A DNA stretch of 64,000 bases from Paenibacillus sp. Root444D2 (GCF_001426375.1 NZ_LMEO01000002.1:39136-103135); one strand, 5' to 3'. Shown: positions 16,487 to 27,164, counted from the stretch's first letter. The notes: generated by a model not told the origin, from the sequence alone. Translations and numbers: made by a program.

Positions 16487-17944
16487 TTACAATATAGGAG
16501 AAACCAATTTCGATATGGACTCCAGGAACCGAATCCGTAAAGAACGCTTATCATACTCCTCCAACGTCAGCTCCATACAGCCCTCCATATCCTTCCAGAA
16601 CGTGTTTTCCAGCTTCTTCGCCGTCTCTGCATGATACATCAAGGCGTTAGTTTCGAAATTCAGCCGAAGGCTGCGAATATCGAAGTTGGCCGTCCCTACA
16701 GAGGCTACCCGCCCATCGACGATGATCGTTTTCGCATGAAGAAAGCCTTGATCATATAAGTAGCATTTCACTCCAGCTCGAAGCAATTCACCTACATAAT
16801 ACAAGGAAGCCCAATGAACAAACATATGATCTGCTTTCTCAGGGATCATGATTCTAACATCTATGCCCGATAAAGCAGCAATGCGCAGCGCATTCAACAT
16901 GCTTTCTTCAGGGATAAAATAAGGAGTCTGCAGGAGGATTCTGCTCTTGGCCATGTGAATCATTTTTAGGAATGTAAACACGAAATGCGGCCATGCTTCA
17001 TTAGGTCCACTTGCCACAATTTGCATAGGCACGTGTTCCAAGCTATTGACTTCCACCATAGTATCGGGAAAATACTGCGGCTCAACTTCCATTTGCTGCA
17101 CCGATGCTAAGTTCCAATCCAGTATAAATCTCGATTGCAAAGCGCGAACAACGCTTCCGGTCAAACGAAGATGCGTATCTCGCCAGTAACCAAATCGTGG
17201 ATCCAAACCCAGATACTCGTTACCAACATTGAATCCGCCCATGTACCCAATCTGACCATCAATGATAACCAATTTACGATGATTGCGATAATTTACTCGA
17301 TAGTTCAGAAATGGAATTCGCGATGGGAAAAATGCGGCTTTTTGCCCGCCAGCTTTTAGGAAATCTCGGAAAAAGGACTCATTCAAGGACCTTGAGCCAA
17401 TATCGTCATATAAAAATTTAACGTGGACACCCTGTTCCGCTTTCCTCGTGAGGGCTTCCATGATCTTCTGACCCAGCGAATCATTCTTAACGATATAATA
17501 CTGCATATGTATATGGGACTCAGCAGCTTCAATTTTCATCAGTAAATCACTGAATTTAGCCACACCGTCTGTGAAAATATGTACACCATTATCTTGTGTG
17601 AGGAACGCATCATTCGTTGCGACATTCAGATAAATCAAATCTCGATACTGACTTACCATCGGATCAATATAGGGCAGCGTCCCGTCGATCAGCTGTGTCC
17701 GCTGCTCTGAAATGACGGTTTGCACTCTTTCAAGCATACGGCGATTCCATTTATACAGCTTTCTGCGGCTCAAATTTTGTCCAAGCATCACATAGAGCAA
17801 GAAACCGAGAATCGGAATGAATAAGAGCACCATGAGCCATGACCACGTTGCCGCCACGTTTCGACGTTCTAAAAACACAACTGTTATGGCGAGTAAAATA
17901 TTGATCACAAAGACGACAGTTAGTATATGCGATATCCAGTCCAT
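16487..17944 (-). CDS. cls: Cardiolipin synthase
   Basis: 485 residues from the ATG at 17944 (GGAG 7 bases upstream); another ATG at 17962 has no site. Two N-terminal membrane segments (PLDNF region with AATWSWLMVLLFIPILGFLLY) precede two phospholipase D HKD motifs: HRKLVIIDG...GGFNVGNEY and HAKTIIVDG...GTANFDIRS. The enzyme joins two phosphatidylglycerols into cardiolipin plus glycerol at the membrane. Length and layout are those of ClsA of Bacillota. Monocistronic. Confidence 0.95.
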   Translation of the reverse strand: MDWISHILTVVFVINILLAITVVFLERRNVAATWSWLMVLLFIPILGFLLYVMLGQNLSRRKLYKWNRRMLERVQTVISEQRTQLIDGTLPYIDPMVSQYRDLIYLNVATNDAFLTQDNGVHIFTDGVAKFSDLLMKIEAAESHIHMQYYIVKNDSLGQKIMEALTRKAEQGVHVKFLYDDIGSRSLNESFFRDFLKAGGQKAAFFPSRIPFLNYRVNYRNHRKLVIIDGQIGYMGGFNVGNEYLGLDPRFGYWRDTHLRLTGSVVRALQSRFILDWNLASVQQMEVEPQYFPDTMVEVNSLEHVPMQIVASGPNEAWPHFVFTFLKMIHMAKSRILLQTPYFIPEESMLNALRIAALSGIDVRIMIPEKADHMFVHWASLYYVGELLRAGVKCYLYDQGFLHAKTIIVDGRVASVGTANFDIRSLRLNFETNALMYHAETAKKLENTFWKDMEGCMELTLEEYDKRSLRIRFLESISKLVSPIL

Positions 17945-18010
17945 AACATCACTCCAAACCATTTATATCAACTCATCGCTATTATACCTGAATTTCGACA
18001 AATTAGGAAA

Positions 18011-18041
18011 AGACCCCCTATTCACGAGGTGAATAAGAGGT
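18011..18041 (-). terminator. Terminator after small ORF
   Basis: GACCCCCTATTCAC and GTGAATAAGAGGTC form an imperfect stem around a GAG loop. Read on the minus strand it is followed by TTTTCC, a little after the stop of the 67-codon gene. Confidence 0.7.
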
Positions 18042-18058
18042 CATTGACAAGCTACCGT

Positions 18059-18262
18059 TTATGCTATTTTCTTAATTAGGCACAGTTTTCTCAAATAATA
18101 AACGCCGCCTACTTTAATGACATCATCCGAATAAGCTTCGATCAATGAACCCGCGTCTTCCAATTCACCATCAAACCACACCTCTACAGGTGTTTGAAAC
18201 AACATGCAATGGTACATATCTGCATCCGTTAAACATGCCTCAGTCCGGCTCATTATGAACAA
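18059..18262 (-). CDS. Small hypothetical protein
   Basis: 67 residues from a TTG at 18262 that has AGGAG 6 bases upstream; the ATG at 18253 is 15 bases from that site. The sequence (FDGELEDAGSLIEAYSDDVIKVGGVYYLRK) is not repetitive, has a mixed alpha/beta character and reads like a real small cytoplasmic protein, with its own terminator. I do not recognise the family. Confidence 0.6.
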   Translation of the reverse strand: MFIMSRTEACLTDADMYHCMLFQTPVEVWFDGELEDAGSLIEAYSDDVIKVGGVYYLRKLCLIKKIA

Positions 18263-18345
18263 CTGCCTCTCCTAAAAAATTTCATCCGGTTAATGTCTTT
18301 ATCGACACGATTAGGGAGAAAATGAAGAGGAAATAGAAAGAAGAA

Positions 18346-18368
18346 ACTGGAAGCAATGTGCCTCCAGT
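18346..18368 (-). terminator. Terminator of the glg operon
   Basis: ACTGGA-N11-TCCAGT, just past the glgA stop. On the minus strand it is followed by TTTCTTCTTTC. A moderate intrinsic terminator. Confidence 0.6.
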
Positions 18369-18374
18369 CTCCTT

Positions 18375-19814
18375 TTAAACGTAGTTAGTAACCATTATTT
18401 TATAAAGTGCGATATACTGCTGGGCTGACTTTTTCCAACTGAAATCGCCTTTTTTCATATTTTGCTGAATTTTCAGCCATGCATCTCTATCATTCTTGTA
18501 GAAAAATACAGCGCGGCGAATGATATGCAGCATGTCATGCGCGTTATAATTGCTGAATGTGAATCCAGTTCCTTCACCCGTGAACTCATTATAAGGCTGT
18601 ACGGTATCTTTCAGTCCGCCAGTTTCTCTTACAATGGGCACAGATCGATAACGAAGTGCTATCAATTGCCCAATCCCGCAAGGCTCGAACTGAGACGGCA
18701 TCAAGAACAGGTCAGAAGCCGCATAGACTTGATGTGCTAATGATTCATCGAAGTAAATTTGAGCAGACACCTTATCTGGATGTGTTTGAGCCGCATATCG
18801 GAACATTTGCTCATATCCATAGTCGCCTGTACCGAGAACGACAAGTTGAATGTCCAAAGCGAGAATCTCCGAAATGACATGCTGGATGAGATCAAGCCCT
18901 TTTTGCTGAACCAAGCGAGTGACCAATGCAATCATCGGTACATCACCATTCACAGGCAGACCCAAGCGCTCCTGCAGAGCTAGCTTATTCTGCTGCTTCT
19001 TCGGTAAGGAATCTCGATAATTCACAACCAGATGCGAATCGGTCATTGGATCGAATACGTCATAATCAATGCCATTCACGATACCCGTTAACTGATCTTT
19101 GCGATGACGCAGCAGGCTGTCCAAAAATTCACCATAAAAAGGAGTTTGAATTTCCTCCGCATAAGTCTGACTTACCGTTGTTATCCAATCCGAATAGAGT
19201 AGCCCGCCTTTGAGGAAGCTTGCGCCACCATGTAATTCAAGCGCAGTTCCTGTGAAATGATCGTCTGATAAACCGAACAAATCTTTTAATAGGGGTTGAT
19301 CAAACACACCTTGATATTTCAAGTTATGAACGGTAGACATCGTCTTCATCTCGCTATAGAAAGGGAGGTGTTGATAATGTGCCTTCAGCAGCACAGGAAT
19401 CATACCCGTTTGCCAGTCATGGCAATGAATCACATCCGGCTGGAAATCAAGTAACGGGAGCGCCTCAATAACCCCTCTGCAGAAGAACCCAAAACGCTCC
19501 GCCTCGTCACCATAACCATAAATGCCTGGACGCTTGAAATAAAACTCATTATCCACGAAGTAAAAGGTGACTCCCTCATGCTGAAGCATCTCAATCCCAA
19601 TGTATTGCTTTCTCCAACCGATGTACACATCAAAGGCGACTACCTTCGTCATCGCTTCCCGATAAACAGCAGGGATATCGCCATACTTAGGTAAAATAAC
19701 CCGCACATCCAGCCCTTGACGAATAAGCTCCTTTGGTAACGAGCCAATTACGTCAGCTAGACCGCCTGTTTTAATAAATGGCACAGCCTCAGATGCAGCA
19801 AATAGTACTTTCAT
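18375..19814 (-). CDS. glgA: Glycogen synthase (ADP-glucose)
   Basis: 479 residues from the ATG at 19814 (GGAGGAG 7 bases upstream); the frame is open 30 codons further but that part is not family-like. GT5 signatures: MKVLFAASEAVPFIKTGGLADV at the N-terminus with the ADP-glucose-binding KTGG, and the C-terminal PSQFEPCGIGQLIALRYRSVPIVRETGGL. It elongates alpha-1,4-glucan from ADP-glucose. It is the last gene of glgB-glgC-glgD-glgA, but 159 bases separate it from glgD, more than elsewhere in the operon, so a local start or RNA feature is possible. Confidence 0.96.
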   Translation of the reverse strand: MKVLFAASEAVPFIKTGGLADVIGSLPKELIRQGLDVRVILPKYGDIPAVYREAMTKVVAFDVYIGWRKQYIGIEMLQHEGVTFYFVDNEFYFKRPGIYGYGDEAERFGFFCRGVIEALPLLDFQPDVIHCHDWQTGMIPVLLKAHYQHLPFYSEMKTMSTVHNLKYQGVFDQPLLKDLFGLSDDHFTGTALELHGGASFLKGGLLYSDWITTVSQTYAEEIQTPFYGEFLDSLLRHRKDQLTGIVNGIDYDVFDPMTDSHLVVNYRDSLPKKQQNKLALQERLGLPVNGDVPMIALVTRLVQQKGLDLIQHVISEILALDIQLVVLGTGDYGYEQMFRYAAQTHPDKVSAQIYFDESLAHQVYAASDLFLMPSQFEPCGIGQLIALRYRSVPIVRETGGLKDTVQPYNEFTGEGTGFTFSNYNAHDMLHIIRRAVFFYKNDRDAWLKIQQNMKKGDFSWKKSAQQYIALYKIMVTNYV

Positions 19815-19973
19815 CTTCCTACTCCTCCAATGGATGTTTGAAAAGCCACCTTTTGCAAAACGAAGCTTATTCAGAATGATTGGTCGGTGTCGAAGCTTGA
19901 ACAACTGCCAAGAACTTAGGTAGTCGTTCTAGCTTCTAGGCTTCTGAAAGCTGACTTTTCAAATTTATTTGAT

Positions 19974-21083
19974 CTAGATCACTTTCGTTTTCGCAGCAAT
20001 GAATGGTGCTTTGTTATCTCCCGTTAAGACACGTCCACGACTAATGAAGACATCCTTATCCAGGATTGCATTCTCAATGATAACATTCTCCTCAATCTCA
20101 CAGTTTTGGAGAATGATGCTGTTCTTCACGTACGCGCCTTTACGGATCTTCACACCACGGAACAGGATACTGTTTTCCACTTTACCTTCGATGACGCAGC
20201 CATTTGCGATCAGCGCGTTTTTAGCTGCTGCTGTATCCAAGTACTTCGCAGGCGGTTCATCTTTAACCTTCGTGTAAATCAGGTTTTTCTGGAAGAAGAG
20301 CTCTCTCCAAATCGCCGGATTAAGCAGCTGCATACTGTGCTTGTAGTAGCCTTGTATCGAGTTCACAATCCCTACATGACCTTCGAATTTGTAGCCATAC
20401 ACACTGAGCTTATCAATGTTTTTCATAATGCCGTCGCGAACCAAATGATCGTAACCTTGCGCTAAGCAAGATTCAACCATATCCAGCAGCAGCGCTTTGC
20501 TCATGATGTACATTTCCATTGAAATGTTGTTTGTACGCAATCTACCTGTGTGATCCTCCATGAGAGTCACTTGCCCGCTATCCTTGACCGCTAACCGACG
20601 GAATTTCCCTTGAATATCCTCATCTGTTTGCTTATAGATAACCGTAATGTCTGCTTGTGTATCCTCATGATAACGTACAGCGTCACGCAGATCGAGGTTG
20701 CATACCATGTGGCTTCGTGAAATAATAACAAGCTCTTCTTTACCACGATAGAAATAATCTCTATGGCTATAGAATTGGTATAAATCACCACGTGAAATGC
20801 CTGTTGGTTCATTGAGCACAGATGGGAGTACAAACAAGCCGCCCCGCTTCCGGTCCAAATCCCATTCTTTCCCAGAACCCAAATGATCCATGAGTGAACG
20901 ATATTTATGTTGCGTGAATACTGCAACATTATCAATGTCGGAATTCACCATATTGGACAATGTAAAATCAATTAATCGATACCGGCCGCCGAACGGCACG
21001 GATGCTGGGCAACGAAAGTAGGTCAGTTCTTCCAAATCATCCGGTTCATTCACTAAATTAATGACACCCATTACATGTTTCAC
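19974..21083 (-). CDS. glgD: Glucose-1-phosphate adenylyltransferase subunit GlgD
   Basis: 369 residues. A nucleotidyltransferase N-domain (FGGRYRLIDFTLSNMVNSDIDNVAVFTQHKYRSLMDHLG) is followed by a left-handed beta-helix C-domain. Compared with GlgC it lacks the G-rich GGxGxRL loop at its N-terminus (it reads MGVINLVNEPDD), the usual mark of the regulatory, catalytically weak GlgD partner. It forms a heterotetramer with GlgC to make ADP-glucose. It starts 6 bases after the glgC stop. Confidence 0.95.
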   Translation of the reverse strand: MKHVMGVINLVNEPDDLEELTYFRCPASVPFGGRYRLIDFTLSNMVNSDIDNVAVFTQHKYRSLMDHLGSGKEWDLDRKRGGLFVLPSVLNEPTGISRGDLYQFYSHRDYFYRGKEELVIISRSHMVCNLDLRDAVRYHEDTQADITVIYKQTDEDIQGKFRRLAVKDSGQVTLMEDHTGRLRTNNISMEMYIMSKALLLDMVESCLAQGYDHLVRDGIMKNIDKLSVYGYKFEGHVGIVNSIQGYYKHSMQLLNPAIWRELFFQKNLIYTKVKDEPPAKYLDTAAAKNALIANGCVIEGKVENSILFRGVKIRKGAYVKNSIILQNCEIEENVIIENAILDKDVFISRGRVLTGDNKAPFIAAKTKVI

Positions 21084-21089
21084 TCGACA

Positions 21090-22238
21090 TCATCCCTTCT
21101 GATTGGCATTCGCTGATATCCGTTCATTACCACCAATAAGTACGATTTCCCCTTTGCCATCTACCACAGCACCGTCTTCAACGACCGTGTTTTCGCCGAT
21201 AATCGCTTTGTTAATCGTTACGTTATTACCAATTTTGGCATTAGGCATAATGACGGAGTCGCGAATCTGGCTTCCTTCGCCAACTTGTACACCGAAGAAC
21301 AAAACGGAATGATCGACATCCCCGAATATCGCGCAGCCTTCATTAACGAGTGAACGTTTAATATTCGCAGTTGGCGCCACATACTGAGCAGGCTGGTAAG
21401 GGTTCTGGGAGTATACACGCCAGTCCTTATCATTTAAATTAAGCTCATTATTGTCGTCCAACAGATCCATGTTCGCTTCCCATAGACTATCGATCGTACC
21501 TACATCTTTCCAGTAGCCTTCAAAAGGATAAGCGAACATTCTCGCCTCATCTTTCAGCATCATGGGAATGATATCTTTCCCAAAATCTTTGCTGGAATTA
21601 GGATTTTCCTCATCCTCGAGCAGATAAGATTTCAGTACGCTCCAATTAAAAATATAAATACCCATCGAAGCCAAGTTACTGTTCGCTTCTTTCGGTTTTT
21701 CTGCAAATTCAGTTATTTCTTGTTTGTCATTAACGCTCATGATGCCGAACCTGTTCGTTTCCTCCCATTTAACTTCAATGACAGCAATCGTTGCGTCGGC
21801 TTTCTTCTCCTTGTGGTAAGACAGCATCAGATCATAGTCCATTTTATAGATGTGATCACCCGAGATGACCAAAACATATTCAGGATCATATTGCTCAATA
21901 AAGCCGATATTGCGATAGATGGCATTCGCTGTTCCTTTATACCAATCCCCGCCTTTTTGCTCCATGAACGGTGGTAAGACCGTCACACCGCCATATTTGC
22001 GATCAAGGTCCCATGAACTTCCAATCCCAATGTACGTATTGAGTACGAGAGGTTGATACTGGGTTAGGACACCAACGGTGTCGATCCCTGAATTCGTACA
22101 ATTGCTGAGGGTAAAATCAATGATACGATACTTCCCGCCAAAATGAACGGCTGGCTTGGCTAAATTGTTCGTCAGAACGCCTAATCTTCGTCCTTCTCCT
22201 CCAGCGAGGAGCATGGCAACACATTCTTTACTGCGCAT
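21090..22238 (-). CDS. glgC: Glucose-1-phosphate adenylyltransferase
   Basis: 382 residues. The catalytic loop is [15 protein letters not shown], with [20 protein letters not shown] and a C-terminal hexapeptide beta-helix. It makes ADP-glucose from ATP and glucose-1-phosphate, the committed step of glycogen synthesis. The ATG at 22238 has GGGGG 9 bases upstream. Its first 58 bases overlap the 3' end of glgB in another frame, so translation is likely coupled. Confidence 0.97.
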   Translation of the reverse strand: MRSKECVAMLLAGGEGRRLGVLTNNLAKPAVHFGGKYRIIDFTLSNCTNSGIDTVGVLTQYQPLVLNTYIGIGSSWDLDRKYGGVTVLPPFMEQKGGDWYKGTANAIYRNIGFIEQYDPEYVLVISGDHIYKMDYDLMLSYHKEKKADATIAVIEVKWEETNRFGIMSVNDKQEITEFAEKPKEANSNLASMGIYIFNWSVLKSYLLEDEENPNSSKDFGKDIIPMMLKDEARMFAYPFEGYWKDVGTIDSLWEANMDLLDDNNELNLNDKDWRVYSQNPYQPAQYVAPTANIKRSLVNEGCAIFGDVDHSVLFFGVQVGEGSQIRDSVIMPNAKIGNNVTINKAIIGENTVVEDGAVVDGKGEIVLIGGNERISANANQKG

Positions 22239-24208
22239 ATCTGATTTCCCCCTTCAACTTCGTCAATCACAGTTTGGAATTCACTCACACATTTTATATA
22301 AACAGCCGCAAGCGGCGGAATACACAACGCTAAACTATTAGGCAGCCCGTGCCATGAACGCTTTTCACTGGATATAGGCTCTGAGTTACCTTGACCAGAA
22401 CCGCCAAACTCGGGTGCATCGCTGTTAAATACGACTTCGTACACACCAGACCGAGGAACGCCGATTCGGTAATCCGGGTGAACTACAGGGGTGAAATTAC
22501 ATACGAGAATCAAGTCATCCTCCGGCAATTTCCCTTTGCGCATAAAGGTTACAACGCTCTGGCTCTCATCATGCGGGTTGATCCACTGGAACCCGTCCGG
22601 ATGATGATCCAACTGCCACAACGCTGGTTGGTCCAAATAAAATTGATTAAGTGCTTTGACGTAATGATGCATTTGACTATGTTTTTCGTACCCTTCGAGT
22701 AAAAACCAATCGAGTTCTTCAAGATCCTTCCATTCGTCGAATTGACCGAATTCACTGCCCATAAACAGCAGCTTTTTACCAGGGTGACCCGTCATATACC
22801 CGTATAGAACGCGCAGATTAGCAAATTTCTGCCAATAATCGCCTGGCATCTTATGTAAGAGCGAACGTTTGCCATGAACCACTTCGTCGTGTGAAAGCGG
22901 CAATACGTAATTTTCGCTAAAGGCATACATGAATGAGAACGTGATCAGCTTGTGATGATACTTGCGATTAATAGGATCTAATTTCATATAACGCAGCATA
23001 TCGTTCATCCAACCCATGTTCCACTTATAATTAAATCCGAGCCCTCCATCGTGGATAGGCGCAGTAACGAGCGGCCAATCGGTAGAATCCTCAGCCATCA
23101 TCAACGCATCCGGATAGAAGGAGAAAACGACCTGATTCAGCTTGCGCAGGAAGGCTATCGCTTCGGGATTATCATCCCCACCCCATTGATTCTTGATCGG
23201 TTCCTCATTCCATCTGCCGAAATTCAAATGCAGCATGGAAGCTACAGCATCCACTCTTATCCCATCAATATGATACATGTCCATCCAAAATACAGCATTG
23301 GAGATTAAGAAGGTTTGAACCTCGGGACGACCAAAATCGAAAGTAAGTGTACCCCATTCCAGCTTCTCTGCTTTGCGAGGGTCTTCATATTCATAAAGCG
23401 GCTTCCCGTCAAACAGCCTGAGTCCATGACTGTCCTTACAGAAATGGCCAGGGACCCAATCCATAATGACCCCAATCCCCTTTTGATGACACCGGTCAAC
23501 GAAATGCATGAATTCCTTGGGAGAACCGTGGCGGCTAGTTACGGAGAAATAACCTGTTGCTTGATAGCCCCAAGAACGGTCAAACGGATGTTCTGCGAGC
23601 GGCATTAATTCAATGTGCGTATAACCCATATCAACTGCGTAATCGACTAGCTCTTCAGCAAGCTGAACATAGGTATATAAGTCTTCACTATGTCGGTCCT
23701 TTTTGCGCCACGTACCCAGATGAACCTCATAAATGGATAATGGCTTATTGTAAGCGGGGCTTTCCTTTTTCTGCTGCTGCCATGCCTGATCCTTCCATTC
23801 GTAACCTTCGAGATCAACGACACGCGATGCGGTACCCGGACGTAATTCCGAATAAAAGGCATACGGGTCTGCTTTTAACAAAATCTGGCCCGTCTCGCTA
23901 TGAATTTCATACTTGTAATAATCGCCTTCTCTTGCTTCTGGAACGAATAAAAGCCATAAGCCAAGAGTACTTAACTTCTCCATACGATGAGTCCCAGATT
24001 GCCAACTGTTGAAATCACCAAGCAAGTTAACCTGTTTGGCATGAGGTGCCCATACGGCAAAACGAACTCCCTCTTGGCCTATTGTTTTGCTTACATGCGC
24101 CCCTAAGATGCGATAACTGTGGTAAAGGGATCCTTCATGAAGCAGAAACAAATCTTCTGGGCTAGGTATACCAACATTTGCCCCCACGTTATCCCTCCTT
24201 AAAATCAA
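22181..24208 (-). CDS. glgB: 1,4-alpha-glucan branching enzyme
   Basis: 675 residues, GH13 subfamily 9: an N-terminal CBM48 domain ([36 protein letters not shown]), a catalytic barrel with [19 protein letters not shown] (nucleophile Asp), [10 protein letters not shown] (Glu) and [12 protein letters not shown], and a C-terminal beta domain ending in PPLAAVYIK. The last 44 or so residues run on past the normal domain end and overlap glgC. First gene of the glg operon, with AAGGAGGG before the start and a promoter at 24235-24263. Confidence 0.97.
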   Translation of the reverse strand: MILRRDNVGANVGIPSPEDLFLLHEGSLYHSYRILGAHVSKTIGQEGVRFAVWAPHAKQVNLLGDFNSWQSGTHRMEKLSTLGLWLLFVPEAREGDYYKYEIHSETGQILLKADPYAFYSELRPGTASRVVDLEGYEWKDQAWQQQKKESPAYNKPLSIYEVHLGTWRKKDRHSEDLYTYVQLAEELVDYAVDMGYTHIELMPLAEHPFDRSWGYQATGYFSVTSRHGSPKEFMHFVDRCHQKGIGVIMDWVPGHFCKDSHGLRLFDGKPLYEYEDPRKAEKLEWGTLTFDFGRPEVQTFLISNAVFWMDMYHIDGIRVDAVASMLHLNFGRWNEEPIKNQWGGDDNPEAIAFLRKLNQVVFSFYPDALMMAEDSTDWPLVTAPIHDGGLGFNYKWNMGWMNDMLRYMKLDPINRKYHHKLITFSFMYAFSENYVLPLSHDEVVHGKRSLLHKMPGDYWQKFANLRVLYGYMTGHPGKKLLFMGSEFGQFDEWKDLEELDWFLLEGYEKHSQMHHYVKALNQFYLDQPALWQLDHHPDGFQWINPHDESQSVVTFMRKGKLPEDDLILVCNFTPVVHPDYRIGVPRSGVYEVVFNSDAPEFGGSGQGNSEPISSEKRSWHGLPNSLALCIPPLAAVYIKCVSEFQTVIDEVEGGNQICAVKNVLPCSSLEEKDED

Positions 24209-24234
24209 CCTGATTTCGTCAAAACTGGATTTTA

Positions 24235-24263
24235 CTTATATTCGCCTTACGTTACAAATACAA
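24235..24263 (-). promoter_or_regulatory. Candidate sigma-A promoter of glgBCDA
   Basis: On the minus strand TTGTAT (24263-24258), a 17-base spacer and TATAAG (24240-24235) lie about 27 bases before the glgB start codon. No cre box or other operator is evident. Confidence 0.5.
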
Positions 24264-24370
24264 CAACCAGGCAAAGAATCCTTCATTTTTACATTAAAAA
24301 AAAAAAGGAAATTACTCAACCCTTGGTGAATTAATTGAGGGACATTATATCGAGAGGTGGAACACAAATA

Positions 24371-25501
24371 ATGAAAGATAAAGTAAAGGGACTTATCGTT
24401 GGTTTAACGATCGGTTCCGTATTAAGCGGTACCGTTGCATTTGCAGCAAACAGTCAAATTGAAGTCGCATTCCGAAGTCTTAAGTATATGTTTGACGGTG
24501 TTGAGAAAGCACCTTCCGAAGCTAAAGGATTTATTTATGAAGGCTCTACCTATGTACCCCTTAGATTTGTAAGTGAAGCACTTGGGAAAAAAGTCGAGTG
24601 GGACGAAGAAAATGAAACGATTTGGATCGGTAACAATCCTAAGCATGTGGTAGCTACTTACAAGGGTGGAACTGTTACAAAGGGTGAATTTGATACCTTC
24701 TTTGCTTTGCAAGGGCTCTTCAACGCAGACCATGCGGCCTCTAAAGATGACCTGGATTATCAAAAAAAGGTGATCACACAACTCATTCAGAACCGTATTC
24801 TTTTCAGTAAAGCATCTGAGACAGACCAAAACGCTGCGAAAGACAGTGCTGTTAAGCAAATCGCTGCTTGGAAAAGCCAATTTGGCGAAGCGAAGTTCCA
24901 GGACGATTTGAAAAAAGTGAACACGACCGTAACGGATCTTCAGTACTTTCTGGTAGGCAGCATCGGTGCACAAAATTACATAAAGTCCAGTATTTCCGAT
25001 GCCCAGTTAAAAGCCAAATATGATGAAACACTTAAAGCAGACAAAGATGCTTTTACCATCGCCTCTGTGCGCCACATTTTGATTGGATTGAATGACCCAA
25101 CAAGCTCAGAGACCAAAGCTCTTCGTACGAAAGAGGAAGCACTTAAACGAGCAAAAGAAGTACAACAGAAGCTTAAGAACGGTGAAGATTTCGCCAAGCT
25201 GGCCAAAGAATTCTCAGATGACCCGGGTTCCAAAGATGCTGGTGGTCTTTATGCGGATGCAGATGTAAGTCAGTGGGTACCAGAATTTAAGAAAGCAGCT
25301 ATCGAGCAGACGATCGGAACGATCGGTGATCCTATCGCGACAGATTTCGGTTATCATGTTATCAAAGTAGAAGCCAGATCCGTTAAATCCTTTGATTCTG
25401 TAAAAGAGCCGCTAAAAGCTGCGCTTGAACAACAGCAATTTCAACAATTTGTAGAAAAAGAACTGCCTGGTTTGATTGAAAAGATCGATTTAGGTCAATA
25501 A
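24371..25501 (+). CDS. Secreted PPIC-type peptidyl-prolyl isomerase with stalk domain
   Basis: 376 residues from the ATG at 24371 (GAGAGGTGG upstream). A signal peptide of about 26 residues (GLIVGLTIGSVLSGTVAFAA) has no lipobox cysteine, unlike PrsA. A copper-amine-oxidase-like stalk domain follows (FIYEGSTYVPLRFVSEALGKKVEWDEENETIWIG, about 50-88), then a SurA/PrsA-like helical domain and a parvulin domain (VRHILIGLN...FAKLAKEFSDDPGSKDAGGLYADADVSQWVPEF...DFGYHVIKVE, about 236-340). Probably an extracytoplasmic foldase held in the wall by the stalk domain. Divergent from glgB; monocistronic. Confidence 0.9.
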   Translation: MKDKVKGLIVGLTIGSVLSGTVAFAANSQIEVAFRSLKYMFDGVEKAPSEAKGFIYEGSTYVPLRFVSEALGKKVEWDEENETIWIGNNPKHVVATYKGGTVTKGEFDTFFALQGLFNADHAASKDDLDYQKKVITQLIQNRILFSKASETDQNAAKDSAVKQIAAWKSQFGEAKFQDDLKKVNTTVTDLQYFLVGSIGAQNYIKSSISDAQLKAKYDETLKADKDAFTIASVRHILIGLNDPTSSETKALRTKEEALKRAKEVQQKLKNGEDFAKLAKEFSDDPGSKDAGGLYADADVSQWVPEFKKAAIEQTIGTIGDPIATDFGYHVIKVEARSVKSFDSVKEPLKAALEQQQFQQFVEKELPGLIEKIDLGQ

Positions 25502-25555
25502 ATGGTGTACAATGAATGTTTGTTAAAGTATACAAGTTGAAGGATGGAATGCAGC

Positions 25556-26422
25556 ATGTTTTATGCAAAAGACTGGGTTGATTATGAGCTCCTCGATACC
25601 GGCGGCGGCGAAAAGCTCGAGCGTTGGGGCACGATCGTCCTGAGAAGACCAGACCCACAAATCATTTGGCCGTTACAAAAAGAAACACCGGCATGGCGTC
25701 AAGCTGACGCTCATTATCATCGCAGCTCAAGCGGCGGCGGACAATGGGAGCAGCACGCGGAGCTTCCTGAGCGCTGGACGATTAACTATGACCAGAAGTT
25801 GTCCTTCTATATTAAGCCAACCAGCTTCAAGCATACGGGCTTATTCCCTGAGCAAGCAGTCAACTGGAAATGGATGATGGACAAAATCCAAGGAGCCGGA
25901 CGTCCTATCAAAGTACTAAACCTGTTTGCCTATACAGGCGGGGCCTCACTGGCTTGCGCTTACGCAGGCGCCGAAGTTTGCCATGTGGATGCCTCCAAAG
26001 GAGTCGTTCAATGGGCTAAGGAAAATCTGCATCTAAGCGGCCTAGGCAGTCGTCCTGTTCGTTTTATCACGGATGACGTATTCAAATTCGTACAAAGAGA
26101 ACAGCGCCGCGGAAGCAAGTACGATGCGATTATCATGGATCCTCCTTCCTACGGACGCGGACCCAATGGCGAGACTTGGAAATTGGAAGATGACCTCTTC
26201 CCTTTCATCCAGACCTGCCAATCGATTCTGACGGACAATCCGTTGTTCCTGTTGATCAACTCTTATACAACGGGTATCTCGGCTACTGTGCTCCAGAATA
26301 TCTTAAGCATGGCGATGAAAGCCAAGCATGGCGGCACGATCTCCAGTGGCGAAATCGGCCTGCCGATCACCCACTCCGGCTTGATGCTCCCTTGCGGTAT
26401 TCTGGGACGCTGGGAGGCGTAA
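25556..26422 (+). CDS. Class I SAM-dependent methyltransferase (rRNA methyltransferase-like)
   Basis: 288 residues from the ATG at 25556, about 11 bases after AAGGA; an ATG at 25544 is too close. The RlmI/RlmK-type catalytic domain is clear: VLNLFAYTGGASLACAYAGA (SAM motif I), EVCHVDASKG and IIMDPPSYGRG (motif IV). It lacks the N-terminal PUA domain of RlmI. Probably an RNA cytosine-5 methyltransferase. Its stop is followed 2 bases later by the pseudouridine synthase start, a pairing that fits a joint RNA-modification role. Confidence 0.85.
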   Translation: MFYAKDWVDYELLDTGGGEKLERWGTIVLRRPDPQIIWPLQKETPAWRQADAHYHRSSSGGGQWEQHAELPERWTINYDQKLSFYIKPTSFKHTGLFPEQAVNWKWMMDKIQGAGRPIKVLNLFAYTGGASLACAYAGAEVCHVDASKGVVQWAKENLHLSGLGSRPVRFITDDVFKFVQREQRRGSKYDAIIMDPPSYGRGPNGETWKLEDDLFPFIQTCQSILTDNPLFLLINSYTTGISATVLQNILSMAMKAKHGGTISSGEIGLPITHSGLMLPCGILGRWEA

Positions 26423-26424
26423 CG

Positions 26425-27138
26425 GTGGCAGCATCTAGAGATAGCTCGGGGGCATCACAAATTCCGATACTGTTCGAAGACAACCACATTCTTGTGGTTG
26501 AGAAGCCCGTCAACATGCCTACGCAGGAAGACGATTCACGTGATCCTGATCTGCTGAATGTGCTGAAGGCTGATCTGAAGCACCGTCATAACAAGCCCGG
26601 CAATGTGTACCTCGGGCTTGTACACCGGCTGGATCGTCCCGTTGGCGGCGTGATGGTATTCGCCAAAACGTCAAAAGCCGCGTCCAGACTATCTGACGCG
26701 GTAAGAACGAGGCAGCTCGACAAGACGTACGTCGCTGTCGTGCATGGAAAGCCGCCACAGTCGTCCGCTACGCTGCGTCACTGGCTTTGGAAGGACACGC
26801 GGACGAATACCGTCAGCGTGGTCAGAGAAGGCCAGCAGGACGCCAAGGAGGCTGTGCTGGACTATAAGCTGCTCGGCAGCCAAGATGGGCTCAGCTTGAT
26901 CCAGATCAAGCTGCACACCGGGCGGCCGCATCAAATCCGCGTGCAGCTGGCAGCCATCGGCTGCACGCTCTACGGCGACCAGCGCTACGGCAGCGCGGTC
27001 AACAAGCCCGGCCAGCAGCTTGCGCTGTGGGCCACGGCTCTTGCCTTTGAGCATCCAACGCTCAAAGAGACGCTGCGCTTTCGGTCGCTGCCGCCGATGC
27101 AGCGGCCTTGGAGCGAATTTACACTCCCAGAGTTGTAA
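26425..27138 (+). CDS. RluA-family pseudouridine synthase
   Basis: 237 residues from the GTG at 26425, 7 bases after GGGAGG within the end of the methyltransferase gene; the open frame to 26392 only reads through that gene. The catalytic motif is VHRLDRPVGGVMVFAKTSKAA with the conserved Asp, followed by KTYVAVVHG and the C-terminal GRPHQIRVQLAAIG. It has no S4 domain, so it resembles the short RluA/TruC-type group acting on rRNA or tRNA. GC content rises in its 3' half. Confidence 0.93.
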   Translation: MAASRDSSGASQIPILFEDNHILVVEKPVNMPTQEDDSRDPDLLNVLKADLKHRHNKPGNVYLGLVHRLDRPVGGVMVFAKTSKAASRLSDAVRTRQLDKTYVAVVHGKPPQSSATLRHWLWKDTRTNTVSVVREGQQDAKEAVLDYKLLGSQDGLSLIQIKLHTGRPHQIRVQLAAIGCTLYGDQRYGSAVNKPGQQLALWATALAFEHPTLKETLRFRSLPPMQRPWSEFTLPEL

Positions 27139-27164
27139 ATTCGCCTCAAACCTTTGAGTCGCTA

